Origin: Cellulomonas soli
Lineage (GTDB): Bacteria > Actinomycetota > Actinomycetes > Actinomycetales > Cellulomonadaceae
Direction: 5' to 3'
DNA length: 64,000 bases
NCBI RefSeq assembly: GCF_013409305.1
Contig: NZ_JACBZJ010000001.1
Span: forward strand, 930,001-994,000
Shown here: piece after piece, positions 1 through 8,538 of the stretch
Layout: each line of letters starts with the position of its first letter
Position numbering within the stretch: position 1 is the first letter of the stretch
Made by a program: the position numbers and the translations under genes
Notes under the pieces: generated by a model
What the model was told of the DNA's origin: nothing
Database searches by the model: none
Seen by the model: the letters and a program-made list of their open reading frames with translations, nothing else

Positions 1-364
1 CGACCCGCCGCAGGAGCGCCTCGAGCCGGGCGACCAGCTCGGTCAGGTCGAACGGCTTGGTGAGGTAGTCGTCCGCACCCGCGGTGAGCCCGGCGACCCG
101 GTCGGGCACGGCGTCCCGCGCCGTGAGCAGCAGCACCGGGGTGGCGTCGCCCGTCGAGCGCAGCAGGCGCAGCACGTCGAGGCCGTCGGTGCCGGGCAGG
201 ACGACGTCGAGCACGACGACGTCCGGACGCCGCTCCCGAAGCCGGTCGAACGCCTCGGTCGCGGAGGCTGCGGTCCGCACGTCGTACCCGGCGAACGCGA
301 GGCCCGAGTCGAGCAGCTCGCGCAGGCCGGGGTCGTCGTCGACGACCAGGACGTCCGCGGGCAT
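1..364 (-). CDS. Response regulator, receiver domain (3' part cut off by window edge)
   Basis: Two-component response regulator; only the N-terminal 121 residues lie in the window. The protein opens MPADVLVVDDDPGLRELL, so the acidic pocket DDD is at residues 9-11. The phospho-acceptor Asp sits in VVVLDVVLPG near residue 52, the conserved Thr in LLLTARD and the Lys in YLTKPF, all typical of CheY-like receivers. The TKPFDLTELVARLEALLRR ending is what OmpR/PhoB-type regulators show just before their winged-helix DNA-binding domain, which should lie beyond position 1. A histidine kinase gene would be expected downstream but cannot be seen. The ATG at 362-364 is the first in frame. The gene follows the ABC-2 permease on the same strand, separated by a hairpin at 384-412, so it is probably its own transcript. 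Confidence 0.9.
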   Translation of the reverse strand, partial: MPADVLVVDDDPGLRELLDSGLAFAGYDVRTAASATEAFDRLRERRPDVVVLDVVLPGTDGLDVLRLLRSTGDATPVLLLTARDAVPDRVAGLTAGADDYLTKPFDLTELVARLEALLRRV

Positions 365-383
365 GCGCCGATGGTCACGGTCC

Positions 384-412
384 GAGGGGGCAGGCCGCAA
401 GCCCGCCCCCTC
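384..412 (-). terminator. GC hairpin after the ABC-2 exporter operon
   Basis: A 12-base stem (384-395 with 401-412, one mismatch) encloses a 5-base loop. It lies 13 bases past the permease stop codon and before the response regulator start. No T-run follows on the minus strand. Confidence 0.6.
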
Positions 413-424
413 GTCCGTCGACGG

Positions 425-1156
425 TCAGGGTGTGCGCCGGCGCAGGGTCGTCGCGGCCACCACGAGCGCGCCGACGACGAAGAGCACGATGACCCCGACA
501 GCGCCGCGCACGTCGGTCCAGCCGCTGCCGGCTGCCAGGTCCTGCATCGCCTCGATCGCGTAGGTGAGCGGGAACACCCGGGAGAGCCACTCGAGCAGCT
601 GCGGCATCTCGTCGCGCGGCATGAGCAGACCGCACGTGATGAGCTGCGGGAAGATCAGCGCCGGCATGAGCTGCACGGCCTGGAACTCGGTGCGGGCCAG
701 CGCCGACCCGCCCAGGCCGAGCGCGCAGCCGAGCACCGCGTCGAGCACGGCGACGAGCACCACGAGCCCGATGGGTCCGGCCACGTCCATGCCGAAGCCC
801 CACACGGCGAACCCGACGACCACGAGCGCCTGCACGGAGGCCAGCACCGCGAACGCCAGCACGTAGCCGACGACGACGTCCGCGCGGCCGATCGGCATCG
901 TCATGAGCCGTTCGAGCGTGCCGGACTGCCGTTCGCGCAGCGTGGCGACGCTCGTGACCAGGAACATCACGATGAGCGGGAACAGCCCGACGAGCATCGG
1001 GCCGAACTGGTCGAGCACGGGCGTGCCGTGGAACATCCAGGCGACCAGGCCGAGCAGCAGCACGGGCAGGCCGAGGACGAGCGCGAGCGTGCGGTGGTCG
1101 TGCCGCAGCTGCTGCAACACGCGCGCGGCGGTGGCGAGGGTCAGGCGCGCGCTCAT
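425..1156 (-). CDS. ABC-2 type transporter permease
   Basis: Membrane subunit (243 aa) of an ABC-2 exporter, the family of drug, antibiotic and polysaccharide exporters such as DrrB and YhhJ. About six hydrophobic segments are visible, starting with LALVLGLPVLLLGLVAWMF. The cytoplasmic-loop motif RERQSGTLERLMTMPIGRADV is characteristic of ABC-2 permeases. The start is the ATG at 1154-1156, which overlaps the stop of the ATPase gene by four bases (ATGA), so translation is probably coupled. It forms one operon with the ATPase and an upstream tetR. The substrate cannot be told from sequence; the TetR partner suggests induction by a toxic small molecule, which is inference. Confidence 0.9.
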   Translation of the reverse strand: MSARLTLATAARVLQQLRHDHRTLALVLGLPVLLLGLVAWMFHGTPVLDQFGPMLVGLFPLIVMFLVTSVATLRERQSGTLERLMTMPIGRADVVVGYVLAFAVLASVQALVVVGFAVWGFGMDVAGPIGLVVLVAVLDAVLGCALGLGGSALARTEFQAVQLMPALIFPQLITCGLLMPRDEMPQLLEWLSRVFPLTYAIEAMQDLAAGSGWTDVRGAVGVIVLFVVGALVVAATTLRRRTP

Positions 1157-1953
1157 GCGGCACCGTCCGAGGCGCCGGCACCGGACTGGTCGGCGGGCTG
1201 GCCGCCGGACTCGTCGGCGGACTCGTCGGCGGCAGCCTGGTCGACGAGCGCGAGGAACGCGCCCTCGGCGTCCTTGGCCCCCGTGCGGGTGCACAGCTCG
1301 GCGAGCGAGCCGTCGGCGAGGACGGCGCCGTCGCGCATGAGGACGAGCCGGTCGCAGCGGGCCGCCTCGTCCATGACGTGGCTGGAGACGAGCAGGCTGG
1401 TGCCCGCCTCGGCCAGGCGGCCGAACAGGTCCCACAGGTCGCGTCGGAGCACGGGGTCGAGCCCGACGGTCGGCTCGTCGAGCACGAGCAGGTCGGGCCG
1501 GGCGAGCAGGGCCATGGCCAGGGAGACCCGGGAGCGCTCGCCTCCGGACAGGGTGCCGACGGTGCGGTGGATGTGCCTGCTCAGGTCGACGTCGTCGAGC
1601 GCCTGGGCGGTCGCGTCGCCGTCGACCCCGAGGATCGCCGAGGCGTACCGCAGGTTCTCCGCGACGGTGAGGTCGACGTAGACGCTGGGCGCCTGCGTCA
1701 CGTAGCCGACGCGGTGCCGCAGGGCCGGCGACCCGGCCGCCTCGCCGAGCACCGTCACGGTTCCGCCGGCCACGACCTGCACGCCGACGATCGCGCGCAT
1801 GAGCGTGGTCTTGCCGGACCCGCTGGGGCCGAGCAGGCCGACCACCTGCCCGGACGGGACGGCGAGGTCGAGCCCGGGGATGACCGTGGTCCCCCCGCGC
1901 ACGACGCGCAGCCCGCTGATCTCGATCGCCGCGGCGACCTGGTTATTCCTCAT
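1153..1953 (-). CDS. ABC transporter ATP-binding protein (DrrA-like)
   Basis: Nucleotide-binding subunit (266 aa) that powers the neighbouring ABC-2 permease. Motifs run in the expected order: Walker A GPSGSGKT at 42-49, Q-loop Gln near 87, signature LSGGER at 135-140, Walker B LLVLDE at 155-160 followed by PTVGLD, and an H-loop SSHVMDEA. The C-terminus adds an acidic, Ser/Gly-rich tail after residue 240, as in DrrA-type export ATPases. The start ATG (1951-1953) lies inside the 3' end of tetR (11-base overlap), so the three genes tetR, ATPase and permease are tightly coupled. The function as an export ATPase is secure; the exported substrate is unknown. Confidence 0.92.
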   Translation of the reverse strand: MRNNQVAAAIEISGLRVVRGGTTVIPGLDLAVPSGQVVGLLGPSGSGKTTLMRAIVGVQVVAGGTVTVLGEAAGSPALRHRVGYVTQAPSVYVDLTVAENLRYASAILGVDGDATAQALDDVDLSRHIHRTVGTLSGGERSRVSLAMALLARPDLLVLDEPTVGLDPVLRRDLWDLFGRLAEAGTSLLVSSHVMDEAARCDRLVLMRDGAVLADGSLAELCTRTGAKDAEGAFLALVDQAAADESADESGGQPADQSGAGASDGAA

Positions 1954-2650
1954 GTGGGGAATAGTGCTCCTCTCCGGTGCCCGCGCGCAAGGGGAACGCC
2001 AGGTCGCCCGTCAGGTAGCCCTGCAGGGTCGGCCCCACGAGCGCCACGACCTCGTCGACGGACAGCCCCGCGAGCGGCGCGACCCGCAGGACGTGCCGGG
2101 CGACCAGCACCCCCACCACGTGCGAGGCCACCAGCGACATCCGCAACGACCCGTGCGGGTCGCCCAGCCGGACCGCGACCCGACCGAACACCCGACGCCC
2201 CAGGAAGTCGGCCAGCACCTGCGCACCGGGACCCGGCGCACCGGCCTCCCCGACCATGCCGCCGACGACGACCCGGAAGCGCTCGCCACCGTCGACCTCC
2301 CACAGCCCCAGGACCGTCCGCAGCACCCGCTCGCCCAGACCGTCGAGCCCGGCGTCCACCAGGGCGTCGACGAGCCGTCCGGGGTCCGTGCCCTGCGGGA
2401 TCAGACCCGCCGCGTACAGCTCGCCCTTGTCCGCGAAGTAGTGCCGGACCAGCGCCGGATCCACCCCCGCCCGCCGCGCCACCGCCCGCACGCTCGCCGC
2501 CGCGAACCCCCGCTCGGCGAACTCCGCCCGCGCCGCCTCGAGGATCACCCCGCGCGTGTCCTGCCCGACCGGCCGCCGACCCCGGGGGCGCACCACCTCC
2601 GCGACCTCGTTCGCATCGGACGTGCTGGACACAGCCGGTTCGACACCCAT
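1943..2650 (-). CDS. TetR family transcriptional regulator
   Basis: A 235-aa regulator with a TetR-type helix-turn-helix near residues 35-80: ILEAARAEFAERGFAAASVR followed by AVARRAGVDPALVRHYFADKG, where YFADKG is the canonical end of the recognition helix region. The remainder is a helical ligand-binding domain. I chose the ATG at 2648-2650; an in-frame GTG at 2683 would add 11 residues (SGRRRSYAGW). It is the first gene of an operon with the ABC-2 exporter and most likely represses it, relieved by an exported ligand. That role is inferred from the common tetR-ABC arrangement. No clear operator palindrome was recognised between 2650 and 2794. Confidence 0.88.
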   Translation of the reverse strand: MGVEPAVSSTSDANEVAEVVRPRGRRPVGQDTRGVILEAARAEFAERGFAAASVRAVARRAGVDPALVRHYFADKGELYAAGLIPQGTDPGRLVDALVDAGLDGLGERVLRTVLGLWEVDGGERFRVVVGGMVGEAGAPGPGAQVLADFLGRRVFGRVAVRLGDPHGSLRMSLVASHVVGVLVARHVLRVAPLAGLSVDEVVALVGPTLQGYLTGDLAFPLRAGTGEEHYSPHEE

Positions 2651-2780
2651 CCACCCAGCGTAGGAGCGTCGGCGACCCGACACCCGGTCGTGGGAGACGG
2701 GGTCGGCGCCAATCAGCGGTCACCCGGGGACCGGCGTCCACAGATCGACCCAACCCGCCCGGGCTGCCGGTCGGTTTGGG

Positions 2781-2786
2781 TAGGTT
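2781..2786 (+). promoter_or_regulatory. Candidate -10 (TAGGTT) of a leaderless transcript
   Basis: TAGGTT ends seven bases before the ATG of the lipoprotein gene, and no purine-rich Shine-Dalgarno lies between. This spacing puts transcription start at or near the ATG, as in the leaderless mRNAs common in actinobacteria. No good -35 is visible. Confidence 0.4.
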
Positions 2787-2793
2787 CGCCCGC

Positions 2794-3363
2794 ATGACTG
2801 CACCCACCCGGTCACCCCTGCTCGCCGCCTTCGCGACCGTGACGGCGGCCATGAGCCTGCTTGCGGGATGCACCGGTGGGACCCCAGCTCCGGCGCCGAC
2901 TGCCACCACCACCAGTCAGGCGGGCACCACGCCGTCGGCGAGCGCCACGCCAACCACCGCCGTTGCGGAGGCCCCGCAGTGGACCGAGGACATGGACCAG
3001 GTGAGCCTCGATGCGGCATTGGCTGTGGGGCGGTACTTCCTGGAGCTCTACCCCTACGTCATCGAGACCGGCGACACGACTGAGTGGGACCGGCTCAGCC
3101 ACCCCGACTGCATCTTCTGCGCCGACACCGCGGAGTTCGCCCGCACGCGAGAGCCGACCGATGAGCGCGTGACCGTGGCGATCCTCACCGGTGAGGGCGA
3201 GGAGCTCGATCCGGCCGTGTACTACGCACTGACCTTCCAGACAACCACGAGCAGCTCCGTTGACGGCGTTGCCCGTCCTGGTGAAGTGAAGATGGGTCTC
3301 GTCCGCGAGAACGACCGATGGCTCGTGAGGGCGGTCGAGCCGATCGAGAGCGTCACGAAGTGA
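2794..3363 (+). CDS. DUF6318-like lipoprotein
   Basis: Predicted exported lipoprotein of 189 aa. The N-terminus has a hydrophobic stretch ending in a lipobox, SLLAGC (Cys near residue 27), followed by a Pro/Thr/Ser-rich spacer and a folded domain from about residue 60. The domain has the features I associate with DUF6318: an AVGRYFLELYPYVIETGD helix, a Cys pair in DCIFCAD, and a terminal beta region ending DRWLVRAVEP. The fold resembles small NTF2-like domains, but no biochemical role is known to me. The stop overlaps the next gene by four bases (GTGA), so it is co-translated with the PKD-domain protein. Family name is from memory and less certain than the lipoprotein call. Confidence 0.75.
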   Translation: MTAPTRSPLLAAFATVTAAMSLLAGCTGGTPAPAPTATTTSQAGTTPSASATPTTAVAEAPQWTEDMDQVSLDAALAVGRYFLELYPYVIETGDTTEWDRLSHPDCIFCADTAEFARTREPTDERVTVAILTGEGEELDPAVYYALTFQTTTSSSVDGVARPGEVKMGLVRENDRWLVRAVEPIESVTK

Positions 3364-4247
3364 CTGGAGCCGGTGCCCGGCTCGCCGCCGTTGTGGCGGT
3401 CACCGCGCTGGGCACGGTGAGCACGCCCGCGGACGGCGGCGGCGACAACTCGTGGTACGGACGCGCCGCCGACTCGACGGCGCAGGTCGGAGCGGGCTAC
3501 TACGAGGGGGAGGCCGTCCGCGCGGCCGCAGATCCCGCGGCCTCGCCGTGGGTCTACGAGCGGATCGCCCGGTGCGGCATGGACATCTGGATCGTCCCCG
3601 CAGGCGAGATCGTGCCCAGCTGCATGGGCATCCCTATCGAGTGCGCCGACGGCGCCACCCCACTTGCGCCGCTCAACCGCCGCCCCACCGGCTCAACCGA
3701 CCCGGCAGCCTGGGAGATCGTCACTGACTGGACCTGCCCGGAGCTGGCCGTCCCGGCGTTCACCGCGCAGGACCTGCGTGACCTGCTCATCGTCTCCGGC
3801 AGCGTCGACCTCGAACCCGCTGCCGGGCCTCTGCTGGTGAACATGGCCAACGTGGTCCACACCGACGCGGCCACCCAGACGTTCGCGCCGACGCTCCTGG
3901 GGTTCGCCTTCGAGGTCGAGGTCACCCCGATCTCCTACATCTGGGACTTCGCCGACGGCACGGCCCCGCTGCGCACCACCGACGCCGGCTCGGCCTACCG
4001 CTCCGGCAGCGGCGATGACCTGGACGGGTACCTCACCCACGCCTACGCCCAGCCCGGCACCCATGCGATCACCCTCACCACGACCTGGTCGGGCCGCTAC
4101 CGCGTGGTGGGTCGCACCGACTGGCAGGACGTCATCGGCACCGCCACCACTACGGCCACCAGCCGCACCTTCGACGTCGTCGAACGACACGCCAATCTCG
4201 TGTCCGGAGACTGCGCCGACGACCCCGCAGCGCCCGGCTGCGGCTGA
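3360..4247 (+). CDS. Secreted PKD-domain protein of unknown function
   Basis: A 295-aa protein with a short N-terminal hydrophobic segment (LAAVVAVTALGTVSTPAD) that could act as a signal peptide. The central part has scattered Cys residues (RCGMD, SCMGIPIEC, WTC). A PKD-like beta domain occupies roughly residues 205-275: it contains YIWDFADG, and later LTHAYAQPGTHAITLTTTW, the standard WDFGDG ... HxYxxPGxxxVTL pattern. It ends with a short Cys-containing tail (SGDCADDPAAPGCG). The GTG start at 3360 overlaps the lipoprotein stop. PKD domains mediate extracellular protein or sugar contacts, so a surface complex with the lipoprotein is plausible but unproven. Confidence 0.75.
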   Translation: MTGAGARLAAVVAVTALGTVSTPADGGGDNSWYGRAADSTAQVGAGYYEGEAVRAAADPAASPWVYERIARCGMDIWIVPAGEIVPSCMGIPIECADGATPLAPLNRRPTGSTDPAAWEIVTDWTCPELAVPAFTAQDLRDLLIVSGSVDLEPAAGPLLVNMANVVHTDAATQTFAPTLLGFAFEVEVTPISYIWDFADGTAPLRTTDAGSAYRSGSGDDLDGYLTHAYAQPGTHAITLTTTWSGRYRVVGRTDWQDVIGTATTTATSRTFDVVERHANLVSGDCADDPAAPGCG

Positions 4248-4266
4248 TGCGCAGCACCCAGACGAC

Positions 4267-4308
4267 GACGCAGCCCGCCCCCGCACGGTGGCGGGGACGG
4301 GCTGCGTC
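4267..4308. terminator. Bidirectional terminator hairpin
   Basis: An 18-base stem (4267-4284 with 4291-4308, one mismatch) and 6-base loop lie between the convergent PKD-protein gene and araA. It can serve both strands. There is no U-tract on either side. Confidence 0.75.
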
Positions 4309-4350
4309 AGGGTCGAGCCGGTCAAGCAGGCCGAGCGGGATCAGTCAGGC

Positions 4351-5856
4351 TCAGAAGCCCTGGGCGATCCGGTAGTACACGTTGTTCCAGCGCACCTGGT
4401 CGGCGAACGAGCGACGGGTGGTCGACTCGTCGATGACCAGCAGCTCGGTGCGCGCGATCGTCGCAAACACCTCGAACGCCTCGACACCCGCGGCGGTCGA
4501 GAGCACCGTGTGGTGCGCGCCGCCGGCGGTCAGCCAGGCCTCGGCCGACGTGGCCAGGTCCGGACGGGGCTCCCACACCGCGCGGGCGACCGGCAGGTGC
4601 GGCAGCTCGGGGTGCTCGACCAGGTCGACGACGTTCGCGGTGAGGCGGAAGCGGTCGCGCATGTCGGCCAGGGAGACGACCACGCCGACGCCCGGGTCGG
4701 TGTTGAACACCATGCGGACCGGGTCCTCCTTGCCGCCGATGCCCAGGGGGTGGACCTCGATCTTCGGCGTGGAGGTGGTCAGCGACGGGCAGACCTCAAG
4801 CATGTGCGCCCCGAGGATGCGCTCCGCGCCGGGCGTGAGGTCGTAGGTGTAATCCTCCATGAGGGAGGCGCCACCGGGCAGGCCCTCGCCCATGACCTTG
4901 GCGGCACGGACCAGGACGGCGGTCTTCCAGTCACCCTCGGCGCCGAAGCCGTAACCCTTGCCCATGAGGCGCTGCACGGCCAGGCCGGGCAGCTGACGCA
5001 GCGCGCCCAGGTCCTCGAAGTTCGTCGTGAACGCCTTGGCGCCCAGGTCGGTGAGGAACGACTCGAGCGCGGCCTCCTGGCGGGCGGCGTAGCGCAGCGA
5101 CTCGTGACGGTCACCGCCCTTGCGCAGCTCGGCGACGACGTCGTAGAGGTCCTCGTACTCGGCGACGAGCGCGTCGACCGCGGACTCCTCGACCGCGTCC
5201 ACGGCGGCGACGAGGTCGTTGACACCCCACGTGTTGACGGAGACGCCGAAGCGGATCTCGGCCTCGGTCTTGTCGCCCTCGGTGACGGCGACGTTGCGCA
5301 TGTTGTCGCCGAAGCGCGCGAGCTTGAGCTCGTGCGTGGCGGCCCAGCCCGCGGCACCGCGGACCCACGTGCCGACGCGGGCCTGCACGGCCGGGTTGGA
5401 GACGTGGCCGACGACCGTGGTGCGGGCGATGCCCAGGCGCGACTGGATGTAGCCGTGCTCGCGGTCGCCGTGCGCGGCCTGGTTCAGGTTCATGAAGTCG
5501 AAGTCGATGCTGTCCCAGGGCAGCTCGACGTTCGCCTGCGTGTGCAGGTGCAGCAGCGGCTTGGACAGCAGGTCCAGGCCGGTGATCCACATCTTCGACG
5601 GGCTGAAGGTGTGCATCCAGGTGATGACGCCGAGGACCTTGTCGTCGCTGTTCGCGTCGAGCATGGCGCGGCGGATCGAGGCGGCGTCCTTCAGGACGGG
5701 CTTCCAGACGATGCGGACCGGGACGTCGGGCGACGAGTCGAGGCCGCGGGCGACCTCCTGCGACTGCTCGGCGACCTGGCGCAGCGTGTCCTCGCCGTAC
5801 AGGTCCTGGCTGCCGGTGAAGAACCAGACCTCGCGGTCGGCGTAGGGCTTGCTCAT
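4351..5856 (-). CDS. araA: L-arabinose isomerase
   Basis: Converts L-arabinose to L-ribulose in the cytoplasm, the first step of bacterial arabinose catabolism. The 501-aa length matches the family. It opens with the typical [17 protein letters not shown]. The metal-site and catalytic residues known from E. coli AraA have visible counterparts: Glu in GAEGDWKTA, Glu in MEDYTYDL, His in [10 protein letters not shown] and His in GGAHHTVLS. It is the last gene of araB-araD-araA; its ATG overlaps the araD stop by four bases. Downstream is a strong bidirectional terminator. Expression is expected to follow the LacI-type operator upstream of araB. Confidence 0.97.
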   Translation of the reverse strand: MSKPYADREVWFFTGSQDLYGEDTLRQVAEQSQEVARGLDSSPDVPVRIVWKPVLKDAASIRRAMLDANSDDKVLGVITWMHTFSPSKMWITGLDLLSKPLLHLHTQANVELPWDSIDFDFMNLNQAAHGDREHGYIQSRLGIARTTVVGHVSNPAVQARVGTWVRGAAGWAATHELKLARFGDNMRNVAVTEGDKTEAEIRFGVSVNTWGVNDLVAAVDAVEESAVDALVAEYEDLYDVVAELRKGGDRHESLRYAARQEAALESFLTDLGAKAFTTNFEDLGALRQLPGLAVQRLMGKGYGFGAEGDWKTAVLVRAAKVMGEGLPGGASLMEDYTYDLTPGAERILGAHMLEVCPSLTTSTPKIEVHPLGIGGKEDPVRMVFNTDPGVGVVVSLADMRDRFRLTANVVDLVEHPELPHLPVARAVWEPRPDLATSAEAWLTAGGAHHTVLSTAAGVEAFEVFATIARTELLVIDESTTRRSFADQVRWNNVYYRIAQGF

Positions 5857-6632
5857 GCGTGGGTCTCCTCGTCGAGTGCTGCTGCGGTGTCGTCGGTCTG
5901 GACCGGGGCGCTGTCGCCCTGGCCGTAGACGTTCTGGTAGCGCGCGTAGAGCGCGTCGATGTCGGACTGCGCGATCGGGATCAGGTCGCCGAGCTGGCGG
6001 GAGATGTGCACCGTGCGGGCGACCTCCTCGACCATGACGGCCGCCTTCACGGCGTCCTTGGCGTCCCGGCCGATGGTGAACGGCCCGTGGTTCTGCATGA
6101 GCACCGCGCGGCTGCGCGAGCCGGACAAGGTGTCGACGATGCCGCGGCCGATCGAGTCGTCACCGATGAGGGCGAACGGGCCGATCGGGATGGGGCCGCC
6201 GAACTCGTCGGCCATCATCGTCAGGACGCAGGGCACCTCCTCGCCGCGTGCGGCCCAGGCGGTCGCGTACGTCGAGTGGGTGTGCACGACGCCGCCGACG
6301 TGCGGCAGGTGCTTGTAGACGTAGGCGTGCGCGGCGGTGTCCGAGGACGGCGAGCGGGTGCCCTCGACGAGGTTGCCGTCGAGGTCGCACACGACCATGG
6401 CCTCGGGGGTCAGCTGGTCGTACGTCACGCCGGACGGCTTGATGACCAGCAGGTCGGCCTCCGAGGGCCCGTCCGGGGAGACCTGGACACGCTGCGACAC
6501 GTTGCCGGCCGTCCAGACGATGAGCTCCCAGCGGGGCAGCTCGGCGTGCAGCGTGGCCACGACCTCACGGGTGCGGGCGACGGCGTCGCGCACCTCGGGC
6601 GGGTAGGCCGCCAGGGACAAGGTCTCGGTCAT
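5853..6632 (-). CDS. araD: L-ribulose-5-phosphate 4-epimerase
   Basis: Class II aldolase-type epimerase (259 aa) converting L-ribulose 5-phosphate to D-xylulose 5-phosphate, which enters the pentose phosphate pathway. The zinc-binding pair HTHS is in [12 protein letters not shown], substrate-binding segments include WTAGNVSQR and [11 protein letters not shown], and [10 protein letters not shown] gives the third His region. The length is slightly above E. coli AraD (231 aa) because of an acidic C-terminal tail. The ATG at 6630-6632 is 48 bases after araB, and the gene overlaps araA by four bases. AraD and fuculose-phosphate aldolase are related; the flanking araB and araA settle the assignment. 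Confidence 0.95.
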   Translation of the reverse strand: MTETLSLAAYPPEVRDAVARTREVVATLHAELPRWELIVWTAGNVSQRVQVSPDGPSEADLLVIKPSGVTYDQLTPEAMVVCDLDGNLVEGTRSPSSDTAAHAYVYKHLPHVGGVVHTHSTYATAWAARGEEVPCVLTMMADEFGGPIPIGPFALIGDDSIGRGIVDTLSGSRSRAVLMQNHGPFTIGRDAKDAVKAAVMVEEVARTVHISRQLGDLIPIAQSDIDALYARYQNVYGQGDSAPVQTDDTAAALDEETHA

Positions 6633-6680
6633 CGCAGGTCCTCCAGGATCGGTGTGGTGCAGTCGGGGGTCACGGGGCGT

Positions 6681-8294
6681 TCAGAGCGCGGTCGTGGCGG
6701 CGCGCTCGACCGCCAGGCCCGCGCTGTACCGCTCGAGGTACGCGGTGAAGCCCGCCACGTCGGCGGCGTCGGGGGCGACGACGTCGGTGCCCGCGTCGGC
6801 GAACACCTGGGCGGTGAGGAACTCGTCGAGCGGCAGCTCGGCCGCCACGTCGAGGTAGGCCGCCAGCACGGCGATGCCCCAGGCACCGCCCTCGCTCGCG
6901 GTGCCGCCGACGGCGACGGGTGCGCCGATCGCGGCGGCCAGCAGGCGCTGCGCGACACCGGCGGTGCGGAACATGCCGCCGTGGGCGAACATCGCGTCGA
7001 GCTCGACGCCCTCGGCCGTCAGGACGCGCATGCCCAGGGCGAGAGTGCCGAACGCGCTGTAGATCTGCGTGCGCATGAACGAGGCGAGCGTCAGACGCGA
7101 GTCGGGGGTGCGCACGAAGAGCGGGCGACCCTCGTCGAGGCCGGTGATCGGCTCGCCGGACAGGTAGTTGTAGGCGAGCAGCCCGCCGCCGTCGGCCTCG
7201 CCCTCGAGCGCGGCGCGGAACAGCGTGCCGAACACCTCGTCGGTGCTCGCCGTGCTGCCCAGCCCGGCGGCGAACTCGCCGAACAGGCCGGCCCAGGCGT
7301 TGAGCTCGCTGGCGCCGTTGTTGCAGTGCACCATCGCGACCAGGTCGCCCGCGGGGGTCGTGACCAGGTCGAGCTCGTGGTGCACGCGGGTCAGCGGGCG
7401 CTCGAGGACAACCATCGCGAAGATCGAGGTGCCCGCGCTGACGTTGCCGGTGCGGGGGGCGACCGAGTTCGTCGCGACCATGCCGGTGCCGGCGTCGCCC
7501 TCGGGCGGGCACAGCGGGAGGCCCGGACGCAGCGTGCCGCTCGGGTCGAGCAGCGCGGCACCCTCGGCCGTGAGGGTCCCGGCCTCCTGGCCGGCGCTGA
7601 GCACCTGCGGCAGGAGCTCGGTGAGGACCAGGCCCGGGCGACGCGTCGCGGCCAGCTGGTCGAACTGGGCGAGCATGCCCTGGTCGTAGTCGTGCGTGGC
7701 CGAGTCGATGGGGAACATGCCCGAGGCGTCGCCCACGCCGAGCACCTTGCGGCCGGTGAGCCGCCAGTGCACGTAGCCGGCCAGCGTGGTGACGAACCGC
7801 ACCTGCGGCACGTGCGGCTCGTGGTCGAGCACCGCCTGGTACAGGTGGGCGATCGACCAGCGCAGCGGGATGTTGTGGCCGAACAGGTCGCTCAGCTCGG
7901 CGGCCGCGCGACCCGTGGAGGTGTTGCGCCAGGTGCGGAACGGCACCAGCAGCTCGTCGGCCTCGTCGAAGGCCAGGTAGCCGTGCATCATCGCCGAGAC
8001 ACCGAGGGCGCCGAACGTGCTGGGGCGCACGCCGTACTGCTTCTCGACGTCCGCGAAGAGGTCGGCCACCGAGGCCTGCAGGCCCGCCCACACGGCGTCG
8101 AGGGAGTAGGTCCACACGCCGTCGACGAGCTGGTTCTCCCACTCGTGGCTGCCGCTGGCGATCGGCGCGTGGTCGGGCCCGATGAGGCACGCCTTGATCC
8201 GCGTGGACCCGAGCTCGATGCCGAGGGACGTGCGACCGTCGAGGACGGCCTGCCGCACCTCGTCGATCCGTGCCTGCTGGGTGTCCTCAGCCAT
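6681..8294 (-). CDS. araB: L-ribulokinase (FGGY carbohydrate kinase)
   Basis: Phosphorylates L-ribulose to L-ribulose 5-phosphate. The protein (537 aa from the chosen start) belongs to the FGGY kinase family: an ASKHA phosphate-binding motif [17 protein letters not shown] at the N-terminus, [15 protein letters not shown], and a C-terminal [20 protein letters not shown] nucleotide-binding segment. It resembles the bifidobacterial/actinobacterial form often annotated only as FGGY kinase or ATPase rather than E. coli AraB. Two ATGs are possible, 8300 and 8294; the AGG-rich Shine-Dalgarno is better spaced (about 9 bases) from 8294. It is the first gene of araB-araD-araA and lies 87 bases downstream of a LacI-like operator. 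Confidence 0.87.
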   Translation of the reverse strand: MAEDTQQARIDEVRQAVLDGRTSLGIELGSTRIKACLIGPDHAPIASGSHEWENQLVDGVWTYSLDAVWAGLQASVADLFADVEKQYGVRPSTFGALGVSAMMHGYLAFDEADELLVPFRTWRNTSTGRAAAELSDLFGHNIPLRWSIAHLYQAVLDHEPHVPQVRFVTTLAGYVHWRLTGRKVLGVGDASGMFPIDSATHDYDQGMLAQFDQLAATRRPGLVLTELLPQVLSAGQEAGTLTAEGAALLDPSGTLRPGLPLCPPEGDAGTGMVATNSVAPRTGNVSAGTSIFAMVVLERPLTRVHHELDLVTTPAGDLVAMVHCNNGASELNAWAGLFGEFAAGLGSTASTDEVFGTLFRAALEGEADGGGLLAYNYLSGEPITGLDEGRPLFVRTPDSRLTLASFMRTQIYSAFGTLALGMRVLTAEGVELDAMFAHGGMFRTAGVAQRLLAAAIGAPVAVGGTASEGGAWGIAVLAAYLDVAAELPLDEFLTAQVFADAGTDVVAPDAADVAGFTAYLERYSAGLAVERAATTAL

Positions 8295-8380
8295 CACCAT
8301 CGACCTGCCTCGCCTGCGTCGTCACCGTCCGCCCGGTCCGCCGGGCAGGCACCACAGGCGGACGCCGGTGGCCGAAGTCA

Positions 8381-8396
8381 ATGTTAGCGTTCACAT
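8381..8396. promoter_or_regulatory. LacI-family operator upstream of araB
   Basis: The 16-mer ATGTTAGCGTTCACAT is an imperfect palindrome (12 of 16 positions symmetric) centred on CG, the usual geometry of LacI-family sites. It lies between the hairpin terminating the upstream lacI-type gene and the araB start. The neighbouring LacI-type protein is the natural ligand-responsive repressor, presumably sensing arabinose or a derivative. Confidence 0.65.
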
Positions 8397-8436
8397 CCCC
8401 GTCGTCAAGCGGGACGGAGGACGATGTTCCCGACCT

Positions 8437-8460
8437 GGGCGGACGCCTCGGCGTCCGCCC
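8437..8460 (-). terminator. Hairpin ending the lacI-type gene
   Basis: A perfect 11-base stem (8437-8447 with 8450-8460) has only TC between the arms, so the effective loop takes in stem bases. It lies about 80 bases past the regulator stop on the minus strand and upstream of the ara operator, insulating the two transcripts. Confidence 0.65.
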
Positions 8461-8538
8461 GACCAGCCCAGGATCCCGGTCGACCACGACCCCCGCACCT
8501 CGGGCGCAGCGGGCCCGATCCGAGGCCGCGATCGACCG

